Positions 1 to 7,515 of a stretch of 11,792 nt of DNA are shown here, piece by piece; position 1 is the stretch's first letter; every line of letters begins with the position of its first letter. The stretch covers positions 1 through 11,792 of the forward strand of contig DASULA010000033.1 of the NCBI GenBank assembly GCA_036278435.1, in the 5' to 3' direction. The notes under the pieces were generated by a model. The model searched no databases and was not told where the DNA came from. It worked only from the letters and a program-made list of their open reading frames with translations. Origin of the DNA: DASULA01 sp036278435. Its GTDB lineage: Bacteria; Actinomycetota; Actinomycetes; Mycobacteriales; DASULA01. The position numbers and the translations under genes were made by a program.

Positions 1-1
1 G

Positions 2-2542
2 TACGGCAAGACTGTCGACAACGTGATCCGGCTGGAGGTGGCCACCTACGACGGCGAGCGGTTCTGGGCCGGACCAACGAGCGACGCCGAGTACGAGCGG
101 ATCCTCGCCGCCGGCGGCCGGCGGGCCGAGATCTACCGTCAGCTACGAAACCTCCGGGACCGCCATGCCGAACAGATCCGGGCCCGGTTCCCCCGGATCC
201 CACGCCGGGTGTCCGGGTACAACCTGGACTCGCTGCTGCCGGAGAACCACTTCGACCTCGCCCGCGCCCTGGTCGGCTCGGAGTCCACCCTGGTCACCGT
301 GCTGCGGGCCGAGGTCAGGCTGGTGGACAACCCGAGGTACCGCGCCATGGCGGTGCTCGGCTACCCGGACATCTTCGCCGCGGCCGACGCCGTGCCCAGG
401 GTCAACGAGCACGACCCGCTGGCGGTGGAGGGCATCGACGACAAGCTGATCTCGTTCGAGAAGACCAAGCACCTCAACTCCGAGGCGCTGGACCTGCTGC
501 CCGAGGGCGCCGGCTGGCTGCTGGTCCAGTTCGTCGGCGACTCCCAGCAACAGGCCGACGACCGGGCTCAGGCGCTGGTGGAGGAACTGGAGCGGACCGA
601 ACACGCACCCGCGGTCAAGTTCTACGACGACGCCACGCACGAGGACGAGATGTGGGACGTCCGGGAGTCCGGCCTGGGCGCCACCGCGCGGGTGCCCGGC
701 CTGCCCGATACCTGGGAGGGCTGGGAGGACTCCGCGGTCGCGCCGGACCATCTGGGTGCCTACCTGCGCGACCTGCGCGCGCTGATGACCGAGTTCGACT
801 ACCAGGCGGCATCGCTGTACGGACACTTCGGGGACGCCTGCGTGCACACCCGGATACCGTTCGATCTGGCCAGCGCCGGCGGGGTGCGCAGGTACCGGGA
901 GTTCGTCGAACTGGCCAGCGACCTGGTGCTACGCCACCACGGGTCGTTCTCCGGTGAGCACGGAGACGGCCAGTCCCGGGCCGAGCTGTGGCCGAAGATG
1001 TTCGGCCAGGAGTTGGTGCGCGCGTTCGGCGAGTTCAAGGCGATCTTCGACCCGGGCGACCGGATGAACCCGGGAAAGCTGGCCGCGCCGTTCCGGCTGG
1101 ACGAGAACCTGCGGCTGGGCGCCGACTTCGCCCCGTGGGATCCGCCCACCGAGTTCGGTTACCCCGACGACGGAGCCAGTTTCAGCCGCGCGGTACTGCG
1201 CTGCGTGGGTGTGGGCAAGTGCCGGCGCGACTCCGGCGGCGTGATGTGCCCCAGCTACCGGGCCACCCGCGAGGAGGAGCACTCCACCCGCGGCCGGGCC
1301 CGGCTGCTGTTCGAGATGCTCCGCGGCGAGGTGATCACCGACGGCTGGCGGTCCGAGGCCGTCCGCGACTCGCTCGACCTGTGCCTGGCCTGCAAGGGCT
1401 GCAAGAACGACTGCCCGGTCAACGTGGACATGGCCACCTACAAGGCCGAGTTCATGTCGCACCACTACGCCGGGCGGATCCGGCCGATGTCGCACTACTC
1501 GATGGGCTGGATACCGGTGTGGGCCGCACTCGCCTCGACCGCGCCCGGGCTGGTCAACGCGCTCACCCACGCACCCGGACTGTCCACCCTGGTCAAACGG
1601 CTGGGTGGCATCGCGCCGGAACGGCCGGTGCCGGTGTTCGCCCCGCAGCGGTTCACTGACTGGTTCGCCGACCGCGGACCGCGCGGGACCGGCGAGCGCG
1701 GCGACGTGGTGCTGTGGCCGGACACGTTCTCCAACAACCTGCACCCCTCGGTCGGCCGGGCCGCGGTCGAGGTGCTGGAGGCGGCCGGATTCCGGGTCCG
1801 GGTGCCGCCGAAGGCAGTCTGCTGTGGACTGACCTGGATCTCCACCGGCCAGCTCGGCATTGCCCGGCGGGTCGCCCGGCACACCCTGGCCGTGCTGCGC
1901 GGGCCGCTGCGCCGCGGGGTTCCGATGGTCGGGTTGGAGCCGAGTTGCACGGCGGTGTTCCGCTCCGACCTGCCCGAGCTGATGCCGCACGACCTGGACG
2001 TCGGACGGTTGCGGGACCAGACCTTCACGCTGTCCGAACTGCTCAACGACCGGGCCGCGGACTGGTCGCCGCCGAGGATCGACGCGCCGGCCGTGGTGCA
2101 GCCGCACTGCCACCAGCACGCCGTGCTGGGGATGGATCCAGACACCGAGCTGATGCGCCGGTTCGGGCTGGAGCCGCGGTTGCTCGACGCCGGATGCTGC
2201 GGTCTGGCCGGCAACTTCGGGTTCGAACGCGGGCACTTCTCGGTGTCCATGCGCAGCGCCGAACTCGGCCTGCTGCCGGCCGTCCGGGGCGCCGACCGGC
2301 GGGCGTTCGTGCTCGCCGACGGATTCAGTTGCCGTACCCAGATCGAGCACGCGGGCACCGGCCGGCAGGCCGTGCACCTGGCCGAGGCGCTGGCCCTGGC
2401 CCTGCGCGGCGGTCGCCCCGGCGAACATCCCGAGCGGCTCGCGGCACAGCGGCCGGCCCCGCCGCAGCGGGCCCGCTGGTCCGGTGACCTGGGCGGTGCG
2501 GCGATCCGCGCGGGCCGCCCGGACGGGTCCACTCCCGGGTGA
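2..2542 (+). CDS. FAD/Fe-S D-2-hydroxyacid dehydrogenase (YdiJ/GlpC-like fusion), 5' end missing
   Basis: The reading frame is open from base 2 (Y-G-K-T-V-D-N-V), so the GTG at 23 is internal and the start lies upstream. Visible parts, counted from base 2: the end of a PCMH-type FAD-binding domain; an FAD-oxidase C-terminal domain with YGHFGDACVH and SGEHGDG (about nt 818-975); seven Fe-S cysteines in two motifs (C401, C407, C416-P and C461-x2-C-x2-C-x3-C471-P); then a GlpC-like region with two CCG motifs at nt 1820-1828 and 2195-2203 and PHCHQH between them. This order matches single-chain D-lactate/D-2-hydroxyglutarate dehydrogenases such as E. coli YdiJ (about 1,018 aa), which oxidise D-2-hydroxyacids and pass electrons through Fe-S clusters to a membrane or quinone acceptor. 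Roughly 130-200 N-terminal residues are missing. The last 45 residues are a low-complexity Pro/Arg/Gly tail. Family is confident; the substrate is not known. Confidence 0.9.
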   Translation, partial: YGKTVDNVIRLEVATYDGERFWAGPTSDAEYERILAAGGRRAEIYRQLRNLRDRHAEQIRARFPRIPRRVSGYNLDSLLPENHFDLARALVGSESTLVTVLRAEVRLVDNPRYRAMAVLGYPDIFAAADAVPRVNEHDPLAVEGIDDKLISFEKTKHLNSEALDLLPEGAGWLLVQFVGDSQQQADDRAQALVEELERTEHAPAVKFYDDATHEDEMWDVRESGLGATARVPGLPDTWEGWEDSAVAPDHLGAYLRDLRALMTEFDYQAASLYGHFGDACVHTRIPFDLASAGGVRRYREFVELASDLVLRHHGSFSGEHGDGQSRAELWPKMFGQELVRAFGEFKAIFDPGDRMNPGKLAAPFRLDENLRLGADFAPWDPPTEFGYPDDGASFSRAVLRCVGVGKCRRDSGGVMCPSYRATREEEHSTRGRARLLFEMLRGEVITDGWRSEAVRDSLDLCLACKGCKNDCPVNVDMATYKAEFMSHHYAGRIRPMSHYSMGWIPVWAALASTAPGLVNALTHAPGLSTLVKRLGGIAPERPVPVFAPQRFTDWFADRGPRGTGERGDVVLWPDTFSNNLHPSVGRAAVEVLEAAGFRVRVPPKAVCCGLTWISTGQLGIARRVARHTLAVLRGPLRRGVPMVGLEPSCTAVFRSDLPELMPHDLDVGRLRDQTFTLSELLNDRAADWSPPRIDAPAVVQPHCHQHAVLGMDPDTELMRRFGLEPRLLDAGCCGLAGNFGFERGHFSVSMRSAELGLLPAVRGADRRAFVLADGFSCRTQIEHAGTGRQAVHLAEALALALRGGRPGEHPERLAAQRPAPPQRARWSGDLGGAAIRAGRPDGSTPG

Positions 2543-3657
2543 GCGGCCAAATCGGCGCGGACCCAGGCGTCGAACGGGTCGAGGTCGCCACCTACACCGT
2601 GCCGACGGAGCAGCCAGAGGCCGACGGCACGGCCACCTGGGACGCCACCACGATGGTGTTGGTGCACGCGCACGCCGGCGGCCGGGTCGGGATCGGCTGG
2701 ACCTACGGCGCGGCGGCCTGCGCCCGGGTGGTGTGCGACCTGCTGGGTCCGGTGGTCACCGGCCGGCCGGCGCTGGACGTGCCCGGGGCGACCGAGGCGA
2801 TGATCCGGCGGGTCCGCAACGCCGGCCGCCCAGGTGTGGCCGGGTACGCGATATCCGCCGTGGACACCGCGCTGTGGGACCTCAAGGCCCACCTGCTGGA
2901 CCTCCCCCTGTTCCGCCTGCTCGGCGCGGTCCGCACCGAGGTGCCGGTGTACGGCAGCGGTGGGTTCACCAGCTACGACGACGCCACCCAGCGCGACCAA
3001 CTCTCGCGCTGGGTGTACGACCAGCGGATCGGCCGGGTGAAGATCAAGATCGGTGAGGCGTGGGGGCGCCGGGCCGGCCGGGACCTGCGCCGGATGCGGC
3101 AGTGCCGAGACACCATCGGGGAACACACCGAGCTCTACGTCGACGCCAACGGCGGTTACACCCGCAAGCAGGCGGTCCGGATCGCCGCCGCCGCCGCCGA
3201 CCTGGGTGTGGCCTGGTTCGAAGAACCCGTCTCCTCCGACGACCTGGCCGGGCTGCGCGAGGTACGCGACCGGGTGCTGCCGGACGTGGCGGCCGGGGAG
3301 TACGGCAGTGACCTGGCGTACTTCCAGCGGATGTGCCAGGCCGGCGCGGTGGACTGCCTACAGGCCGACGTGTCCCGTTGCGGCGGGATCACCGAATGGC
3401 TCCGGGTGGCCGCGGTGGCCGCCTCGCATGGCCTGGACCTGTCCGGGCACTGCGCGCCCCACCTGCACGTCCATGCCGCCTGCGCGGTGCCGAACCTTCG
3501 GCACCTGGAGTGGTTCTGTGACCACGTCCGGATCGAGTCGATGTTCTTCGACGGGGTCCTGGGACCGACCCTCGGCGTGCTGCGTCCGGACCCCGACCGG
3601 GCCGGTCACGGCCTGCGACTGCGGGCCGCCGACGCCGAGCGTTACCGCACCGGCTGA
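2539..3657 (+). CDS. Enolase-superfamily protein, mandelate racemase subgroup
   Basis: A 372-aa protein starting at a GTG that overlaps the previous TGA (GTGA), with no clear Shine-Dalgarno, so translational coupling to the upstream gene is likely. It has the two-domain MR/MLE layout: an N-terminal capping domain (to about 130) and a barrel with K168-x-K170, Mg ligands D202, E228 and E254, the D277/H304 dyad, and E324. From D202 onward the spacings (26, 26, 23, 27, 20) equal those of Pseudomonas putida mandelate racemase D195, E221, E247, D270, H297, E317, so the acid/base machinery appears complete. Such enzymes abstract the proton alpha to a carboxylate, giving racemisation or dehydration of a hydroxy or sugar acid. 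The coupling to a D-2-hydroxyacid dehydrogenase suggests that the product of one enzyme feeds the other. The substrate is unknown; an acid-sugar dehydratase is as possible as a racemase. Confidence 0.88.
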   Translation: MSGQIGADPGVERVEVATYTVPTEQPEADGTATWDATTMVLVHAHAGGRVGIGWTYGAAACARVVCDLLGPVVTGRPALDVPGATEAMIRRVRNAGRPGVAGYAISAVDTALWDLKAHLLDLPLFRLLGAVRTEVPVYGSGGFTSYDDATQRDQLSRWVYDQRIGRVKIKIGEAWGRRAGRDLRRMRQCRDTIGEHTELYVDANGGYTRKQAVRIAAAAADLGVAWFEEPVSSDDLAGLREVRDRVLPDVAAGEYGSDLAYFQRMCQAGAVDCLQADVSRCGGITEWLRVAAVAASHGLDLSGHCAPHLHVHAACAVPNLRHLEWFCDHVRIESMFFDGVLGPTLGVLRPDPDRAGHGLRLRAADAERYRTG

Positions 3658-3750
3658 CCGTCACGAGCGCGTCCGACCTGCTCCGGCCGGGCGGTTTCCG
3701 GCGGTCCGGGCGGGGAACAGGTGCGGTGTTCGCAGGGGACCGACAGTACG

Positions 3751-3755
3751 GGAGG
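3751..3755 (+). promoter_or_regulatory. Shine-Dalgarno GGAGG fixing the CBS gene start
   Basis: GGAGG lies 9 nt before the ATG at 3765, which begins M-A-E-K-V-R-D-V-M-T, the normal start of a CBS-pair protein. This rules out the in-frame GTG at 3726, whose extra 13 codons resemble no family sequence and would contain the ribosome site. Confidence 0.75.
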
Positions 3756-3764
3756 GCAGCGACG

Positions 3765-4184
3765 ATGGCTGAGAAGGTACGTGACGTGATGACCTCCGAG
3801 CCGATCGCGCTCCAGTCGGACGCGTCGATCCAGGAGGCCGCGCAGCAGATGCGTGACTGCGGCATCGGCGACATCCTGGTGCTCGACGGGCAGCGGATCA
3901 GGGGCATGCTGACCGACCGCGACATCGCCGTGCGCGCGGTGGCCGACGGGTACGACCCGGCCGGCACCACGGTGGGCGAGATCTGTAGCGAGGACGTGGT
4001 GTTCGTCGGGCCGGAGGACGACGCCGACCGGGTGGTCGAGATGATGCGGCTGCGCGCGGTGCGCCGGATCCCGGTGGTCAACGGCGCGTCCGTGGTGGGC
4101 GTGGTGTCCATCGGCGACATGGCGATGGACCGGGACGAGCACTCCGCGCTGGCCGACATCAGCGCGGCACCGCCCAACATCTGA
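3765..4184 (+). CDS. Tandem CBS-domain protein (Hrp1-like)
   Basis: A 139-aa protein made almost only of two CBS domains (about residues 7-60 and 72-125), with the typical VRDVMTSEPI, GMLTDRDIAVRAV and RRIPVVN...VVGVVSIGDMA segments. CBS pairs (Bateman modules) bind adenine nucleotides and usually act as energy or redox sensors. Stand-alone versions of this size include Mycobacterium tuberculosis Hrp1 (Rv2626c), a hypoxia-induced protein. It appears to lead a four-gene plus-strand cluster; the next gene starts 30 bp downstream. No effector domain is attached, so its partner must be another protein. I see no convincing promoter in the 107 bp before it. The family is clear, the ligand and role are not. 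Confidence 0.9.
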   Translation: MAEKVRDVMTSEPIALQSDASIQEAAQQMRDCGIGDILVLDGQRIRGMLTDRDIAVRAVADGYDPAGTTVGEICSEDVVFVGPEDDADRVVEMMRLRAVRRIPVVNGASVVGVVSIGDMAMDRDEHSALADISAAPPNI

Positions 4185-4214
4185 TCCCGTCGAACCCGAC
4201 CTTCGGAGGGCCCG

Positions 4215-4634
4215 ATGCAGCACGACGAATTCATCGGCCAGGTCCAGCACCGAGCGCGCCTGTCCAGCCGCGGCAGCGCCGAGCGGGCCACCCGAGCCAC
4301 CCTGGAGACGCTCGGTGAGCGGATCCCCGAGCACCTCGCCGAAAACCTCGCCGCGCAGTTGCCGCAGGAGATCGGCGAGCATCTGCACCGGACGGTGACC
4401 CTGGGCGGCGAGGGCACCGGCGAGCGGTTCGGGCTGCCGGAGTTCGTGGCCCGGGTGGCCGGTCGTTCCGGTGTGGACGAACCGGCCGGGGTCTACCAGG
4501 CGCGGGTCGTGCTGGAGGTGGTCGAGGACGCGGTGGCCCCGGGGCTGATGGCCAAGGTCCGTGAGGCGCTACCGGACGACCTGGAGCGGCTCACCGAGGT
4601 GGGCAGCGCCGGGGATTTGGACGGAGCCGAGTGA
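4215..4634 (+). CDS. DUF2267 family protein
   Basis: A 139-aa soluble, probably helical protein. The start M-Q-H-D-E-F-I and the segments RATRATLETLGERIP, LAAQLPQEIGEHL and a central F-x-x-R-V are characteristic of DUF2267, whose biochemical role is not established. GGAGG at 4204-4208 is well placed before the ATG. The gene sits between the CBS gene and the F420 oxidoreductase gene with gaps of 30 and 19 bp, so co-transcription is likely. DUF2267 genes are often seen beside CBS-domain and other stress-type genes in actinobacteria, which fits a stress or dormancy setting, but the function here is inferred only from neighbours. Confidence 0.85.
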   Translation: MQHDEFIGQVQHRARLSSRGSAERATRATLETLGERIPEHLAENLAAQLPQEIGEHLHRTVTLGGEGTGERFGLPEFVARVAGRSGVDEPAGVYQARVVLEVVEDAVAPGLMAKVREALPDDLERLTEVGSAGDLDGAE

Positions 4635-4653
4635 GTCCTGATCTGGGGAGCCT

Positions 4654-5625
4654 GTGGTGCGGATCGGATACTTCCTTTCCAGTGAGGAACACCCGCCCGG
4701 TGAGCTGGTGCGTCAGGCCCGGCTCGCCGAGCGGTCCGGCTTCACCGGCCTGTGGATTTCCGACCACTTCCACCCCTGGAACGAGGCGCAGGGCCAGGCC
4801 CCGTTCGTGTGGAGCACGATCGGCGCGATCTCGCAGGTGTGCCGGTTGCCGGTGACCACCGCGGTGACCTGCCCGACCATGCGGATGCACCCGGCGCTGG
4901 TCGCCCAGGCGGCGGCCACGTCCTCGGTCCTGCTGGACGGGCGGTTCGCGCTCGGAGTCGGCACCGGCGAGGCGCTCAACGAGCACATCCTGGGGGACCG
5001 CTGGCCGGGCGGGACCGAGCGGCTGGAGATGCTGGCCGAGGCGGTGACGGTGATGCGCCGGCTGTGGTCCGGTCGAAACGTCAACCACCGCGGCACCCAC
5101 TACACCGTCGCCGACGCACGCCTGTACACCGTGCCGGAGCAGCCGCCGCCGGTGTACGTGTCGGCATTCGGGCCACGGTCGGCCGCGCTGGCCGGGAAGT
5201 TGGGTGACGGGATGATCTCGGTGCTGACCGACGCGTCGCTGGTGGACACGTTCCGTGACTCCGGCGGACGCGGCAAGGTGGTGCAGGGCGGGTTCAAGGC
5301 GTGCCACGGCAGCCACGAGGACGAGGCCCGCCGGGTCGCGCACCGGTTGTGGGGCAACACCTGGTTGCCCGGCGAGCTGGGCCAGACCCTGCCGCTGCCC
5401 CGACACTTCGAGCAGGCCACTCCCCTGGTAACCGAGGACACGGTGGACCGGTACGCGGTGTGCGGCAGCGATCCCGGCCGGCACGTCGACCGGATCCGGG
5501 CCTTTGTCGAGGCCGGGTACGACGAGGTGTACGTGAGCCAGATCGGCCCGACCAGCGAGGAGTTCTTCCGCTTCTACGCCGAACGCGTGCTGCCGGAGTT
5601 CGCGGCCGTGCGAGGAACGGCATGA
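4654..5625 (+). CDS. F420-dependent LLM-class oxidoreductase (TIGR03557, G6PDH-related family)
   Basis: A 323-aa TIM-barrel enzyme of the luciferase-like monooxygenase superfamily. The segments RIGYFLSSEE, GLWISDHFHPWNEAQGQ.PFVWS, TTAVTCPTMRMHPA, FALGVGTGEALNEHILGDRWP, RLEMLAEAVTVMRRLW and PPPVYVSAFGPRSAALAGKLGDG match the family related to F420-dependent glucose-6-phosphate dehydrogenase, though most members are not proven to use that sugar. It should use coenzyme F420 for hydride transfer in the cytoplasm. Two adjacent GTG codons (4654 and 4657) can start it; GGGGAG at 4645-4650 is better spaced for the second, which would give the usual M-R-I-G-Y-F start. It overlaps the next gene by 4 bp (ATGA). 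The substrate is unknown. Confidence 0.9.
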   Translation: MVRIGYFLSSEEHPPGELVRQARLAERSGFTGLWISDHFHPWNEAQGQAPFVWSTIGAISQVCRLPVTTAVTCPTMRMHPALVAQAAATSSVLLDGRFALGVGTGEALNEHILGDRWPGGTERLEMLAEAVTVMRRLWSGRNVNHRGTHYTVADARLYTVPEQPPPVYVSAFGPRSAALAGKLGDGMISVLTDASLVDTFRDSGGRGKVVQGGFKACHGSHEDEARRVAHRLWGNTWLPGELGQTLPLPRHFEQATPLVTEDTVDRYAVCGSDPGRHVDRIRAFVEAGYDEVYVSQIGPTSEEFFRFYAERVLPEFAAVRGTA

Positions 5626-6113
5626 TCGGCCGTCGCCGTACGCCGGTCGGGCGAGCCCTGCTCGTCTCGGCCACCGCCGGCGCGGCCGGAACGGCCGCCC
5701 TGGATGCGGTGACCTACCTGGACATGCTGGCCCGGGGCCGGCCGGTCAGCGAGATCCCGGCCACCCTGGCCACCCGGATTACCGGTGCGCTGGAGATGGG
5801 TCTGGGCGACCAACCGCAGGACGCGAACCGGGCCCGCGCCCTGGGCGGCCTGCTCGGAAACCTGACCGCGCTGACCGTCGCGGTGGGCTACGGGCTGGTG
5901 CGGCGGGTCACCCGGCCGCGACCCACCCTCGCCGCCGGGCTGGTGCTCGGGGCCGCCGCGATGGCGGCCAGTGACACACCGATCGCCATGTCCGGCGTGT
6001 CGGACCTCCGCCGGTGGGGGGTGGCCGGGTGGATGGCCGACATCCTGCCGCACGCCGCGTACGGCCTGACGGTGGTGACCGTCCACGAGGCGCTGATCGG
6101 TCGGTCCGCCTGA
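5622..6113 (+). CDS. Small conserved-type membrane protein of unknown function
   Basis: The ATG overlaps the preceding TGA (ATGA), with GAGGA at 5612-5616 in place, so this 163-aa gene is translationally coupled to the oxidoreductase. The sequence has a basic N-terminus (M-I-G-R-R-R), then four hydrophobic stretches at about 12-35, 74-92, 102-122 and 138-159, consistent with four membrane segments. A loop with E-M-G-L-G-D-Q-P-Q-D-A-N-R lies between the first and second, and S-D-T-P-I-A-M-S-G and D-I-L-P-H-A-A-Y-G follow later. I recognise no named family. The tight coupling suggests it works with the LLM enzyme, perhaps at the membrane, but that is inference. Confidence 0.8.
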   Translation: MIGRRRTPVGRALLVSATAGAAGTAALDAVTYLDMLARGRPVSEIPATLATRITGALEMGLGDQPQDANRARALGGLLGNLTALTVAVGYGLVRRVTRPRPTLAAGLVLGAAAMAASDTPIAMSGVSDLRRWGVAGWMADILPHAAYGLTVVTVHEALIGRSA

Positions 6114-6139
6114 CTCCTGACTGACTCCTGACTGACTCC
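6111..6139 (+). repeat. 11-bp tandem repeat, 2.6 copies, at the end of the membrane-protein gene
   Basis: TGACTCCTGAC occurs at 6111-6121 and 6122-6132, with a 7-base partial copy at 6133-6139. The first TGA is the stop codon of the membrane-protein gene. The TGAs at 6111, 6118 and 6122 fall in the three different forward frames, so any read-through is stopped at once. Confidence 0.9.
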
Positions 6140-6147
6140 CCGAGCGT

Positions 6148-6166
6148 GTCCTGGCTTCCGCGGGAC
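6148..6166. terminator. Possible terminator hairpin between convergent genes
   Basis: GTCCTG (6148-6153) can pair with CGGGAC (6161-6166) around a 7-base loop, including one G-T pair. It lies between the converging membrane-protein and SDR genes, where a terminator is expected. There is no T tract, so this is tentative. Confidence 0.3.
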
Positions 6167-6173
6167 GGCGTGC

Positions 6174-7190
6174 TCAACGGCTGGTCAACCGGGCGGCGAC
6201 CAGACCGGCCAGAGCGCCCGCGGCGGCCCCGGCGGCGCCGAGCAACCCGTGGTGCTGGGAGGCCCACAACTGCACGCTCCGGTCGGTGGACCGGTCGCCG
6301 AACATGCCCTGGGTGTCGTAGTCGTGGCCGTTTTCAGCGTCGGCCGGTGCCCACAGGTTCGCCGGCTGGTCACCCGGCCGGGGCTGGTCGGTCTGCTGGG
6401 ACCGGAATCCGGTCCTGGCCAGGTAGCGGTCCAGCAGGCCAGGAGCCACCGCGTTGACCAGCAGCGTGCCCGCGGTACTGCCGCCCACCCAGTACTCGCG
6501 CCGGCGCGGGTGGTCCGCCGCGTACACGACCGCGCGCGCGGCCAGTTCAGGTTGGTAGATCGGCGGCACCGGTTGGGCCTGGCGCGGCAGCCGGGAGAGC
6601 ACCCAGCCGAACTGTGGGGTGTTCACCGCGGGCATCTGCACCATGGTCACCCGCACCCCGCTCCGGTCGTGCATCAGTTCGCAGCGCAGCGACTCGTTGA
6701 ACCCCTGGATCGCGTGCTTGGCGCCGCAGTAGGCCGACTGGAGCGGGATGCCGCGGTAGGCCAGGGCCGAGCCCACCTGCACCACGACACCCCGGTCGCG
6801 GGGTCTCATCCGGCGCAGGGCGGCACCGGTGGCGTACACATAACCGAGGTAGGTGACCTCGGTGACCCGCCGGAACTCCTCCGGGCGTATCTGGTCGAAC
6901 GGGGCGAACACCGAGGTGAATGCGGTGTTCACCCACACGTCGATCGGGCCGAGTTCGTCCTCGACCCGCTGCGCCGCGGCGTCCATCGCGTCGGGGTCGG
7001 CCACGTCGACGCTGATCGGCAGCGGCGTTCCGCCGTGTTCGGTCACCTCCCGGGCCGCACCTGCCAACCCCTTCTCCCCGCGGGCCAGCAGCGCCACCCG
7101 GGATCCGCGCGCGGCGAACGCGTGCGCCACGGCCCGCCCGATACCCCCAGTCGACCCGGTCACCACCACGACCTGCGGCTCGCTGCTCAT
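6174..7190 (-). CDS. SDR-family oxidoreductase with hydrophobic C-terminal tail
   Basis: A 338-aa NAD(P)-dependent short-chain dehydrogenase/reductase. Visible are the nucleotide site T-G-S-T-G-G-I-G (residues 11-18), R37 after the second strand (typical of NADP preference), N88 in W-V-N-T-A in place of the usual NNAG, and the catalytic set S141, Y154 and K158 (Y-C-G-A-K). Residues to about 250 form the standard core. After that comes an extension of some 85 residues with a polar Asp/Gln-rich linker and a Gly/Ala/Leu-rich hydrophobic segment near 316-334 ending A-R-L-T-S-R, which may anchor it to the membrane. This long form resembles the PRK07109 type of SDR. The start at 7190 is set by its ribosome site. 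It diverges from the GAF-ANTAR gene. The substrate is unknown. Confidence 0.88.
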   Translation of the reverse strand: MSSEPQVVVVTGSTGGIGRAVAHAFAARGSRVALLARGEKGLAGAAREVTEHGGTPLPISVDVADPDAMDAAAQRVEDELGPIDVWVNTAFTSVFAPFDQIRPEEFRRVTEVTYLGYVYATGAALRRMRPRDRGVVVQVGSALAYRGIPLQSAYCGAKHAIQGFNESLRCELMHDRSGVRVTMVQMPAVNTPQFGWVLSRLPRQAQPVPPIYQPELAARAVVYAADHPRRREYWVGGSTAGTLLVNAVAPGLLDRYLARTGFRSQQTDQPRPGDQPANLWAPADAENGHDYDTQGMFGDRSTDRSVQLWASQHHGLLGAAGAAAGALAGLVAARLTSR

Positions 7191-7515
7191 CGCGTCCTCC
7201 CCCGGCTCAAGGCGGGCCACCGGTTCACCTCGACCGGGCCGCCCTCCGCTCGGTGACTACCCGCCCACACCGGCCGGCACACCCGGCCGGCCCGTGACAT
7301 CCCGGCTACAAGCCGCGACCTGCCCGATGCGGGACATGAGCCGCACGCCGGTCGGGCGGCGATCGGGTCCAACGACCCTGTTCGCTCCGGCCGTTGGCTG
7401 GCACCGTGATGGTCGGGAACGGATCGGGTCGGCGTGGTGCCCGACTACCTCGACAGTACGAAATGGACGGTCAATCCCGGACGCCGGGGCCGATCGAACG
7501 TAATCTTGGGACGAG
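7191..7515. other. Divergent intergenic region (325 bp), no gene seen
   Basis: This gap separates the starts of the SDR gene (minus) and the GAF-ANTAR gene (plus), so it should hold both promoters. I see no plausible protein gene and no strong hairpin. A 9-base direct repeat GATCGGGTC occurs at 7361-7369 and 7422-7430, and the first copy overlaps a short inverted repeat (GGGTC, 4-base loop, GACCC; 7365-7378). TAATCT at 7501-7506 resembles a -10 box but has no matching -35 and lies only 9 bases before the ATG, which would imply a leaderless or near-leaderless transcript. All of this is weak. Confidence 0.4.
7196..7200 (-). promoter_or_regulatory. Shine-Dalgarno GGAGG fixing the SDR gene start
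   Basis: On the minus strand GGAGG is 5 nt before the ATG at 7190 (M-S-S-E-P-Q), leading directly into the first Rossmann strand. The in-frame ATG 30 bases further upstream would place this site inside the coding region, so it is rejected. Confidence 0.8.

Noticed and set aside
1495..3126. Long minus-strand open frame (543 codons) opposite the dehydrogenase and racemase genes, and a similar one at 929-2428
   Set aside because: Antisense shadows caused by high G+C content; the translations are Arg/Pro/Gly-rich with no domain, and the plus-strand genes are unmistakable.
2539..3657. Naming the enzyme mandelate racemase outright
   Set aside because: The same residues serve several racemases and dehydratases of the subgroup; there is no substrate evidence in the neighbourhood.
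3686..3702. Inverted repeat GCCGG...CCGGC after the racemase gene
   Set aside because: Only 5 bp of stem with a 7-base loop and no T tract; expected by chance in such G+C-rich DNA.
7187..7372. Small minus-strand frame of 61 codons in the divergent gap
   Set aside because: Arg/Pro/Gly-rich, no ribosome site evident, and overlaps the SDR start region; no sign of a real gene.
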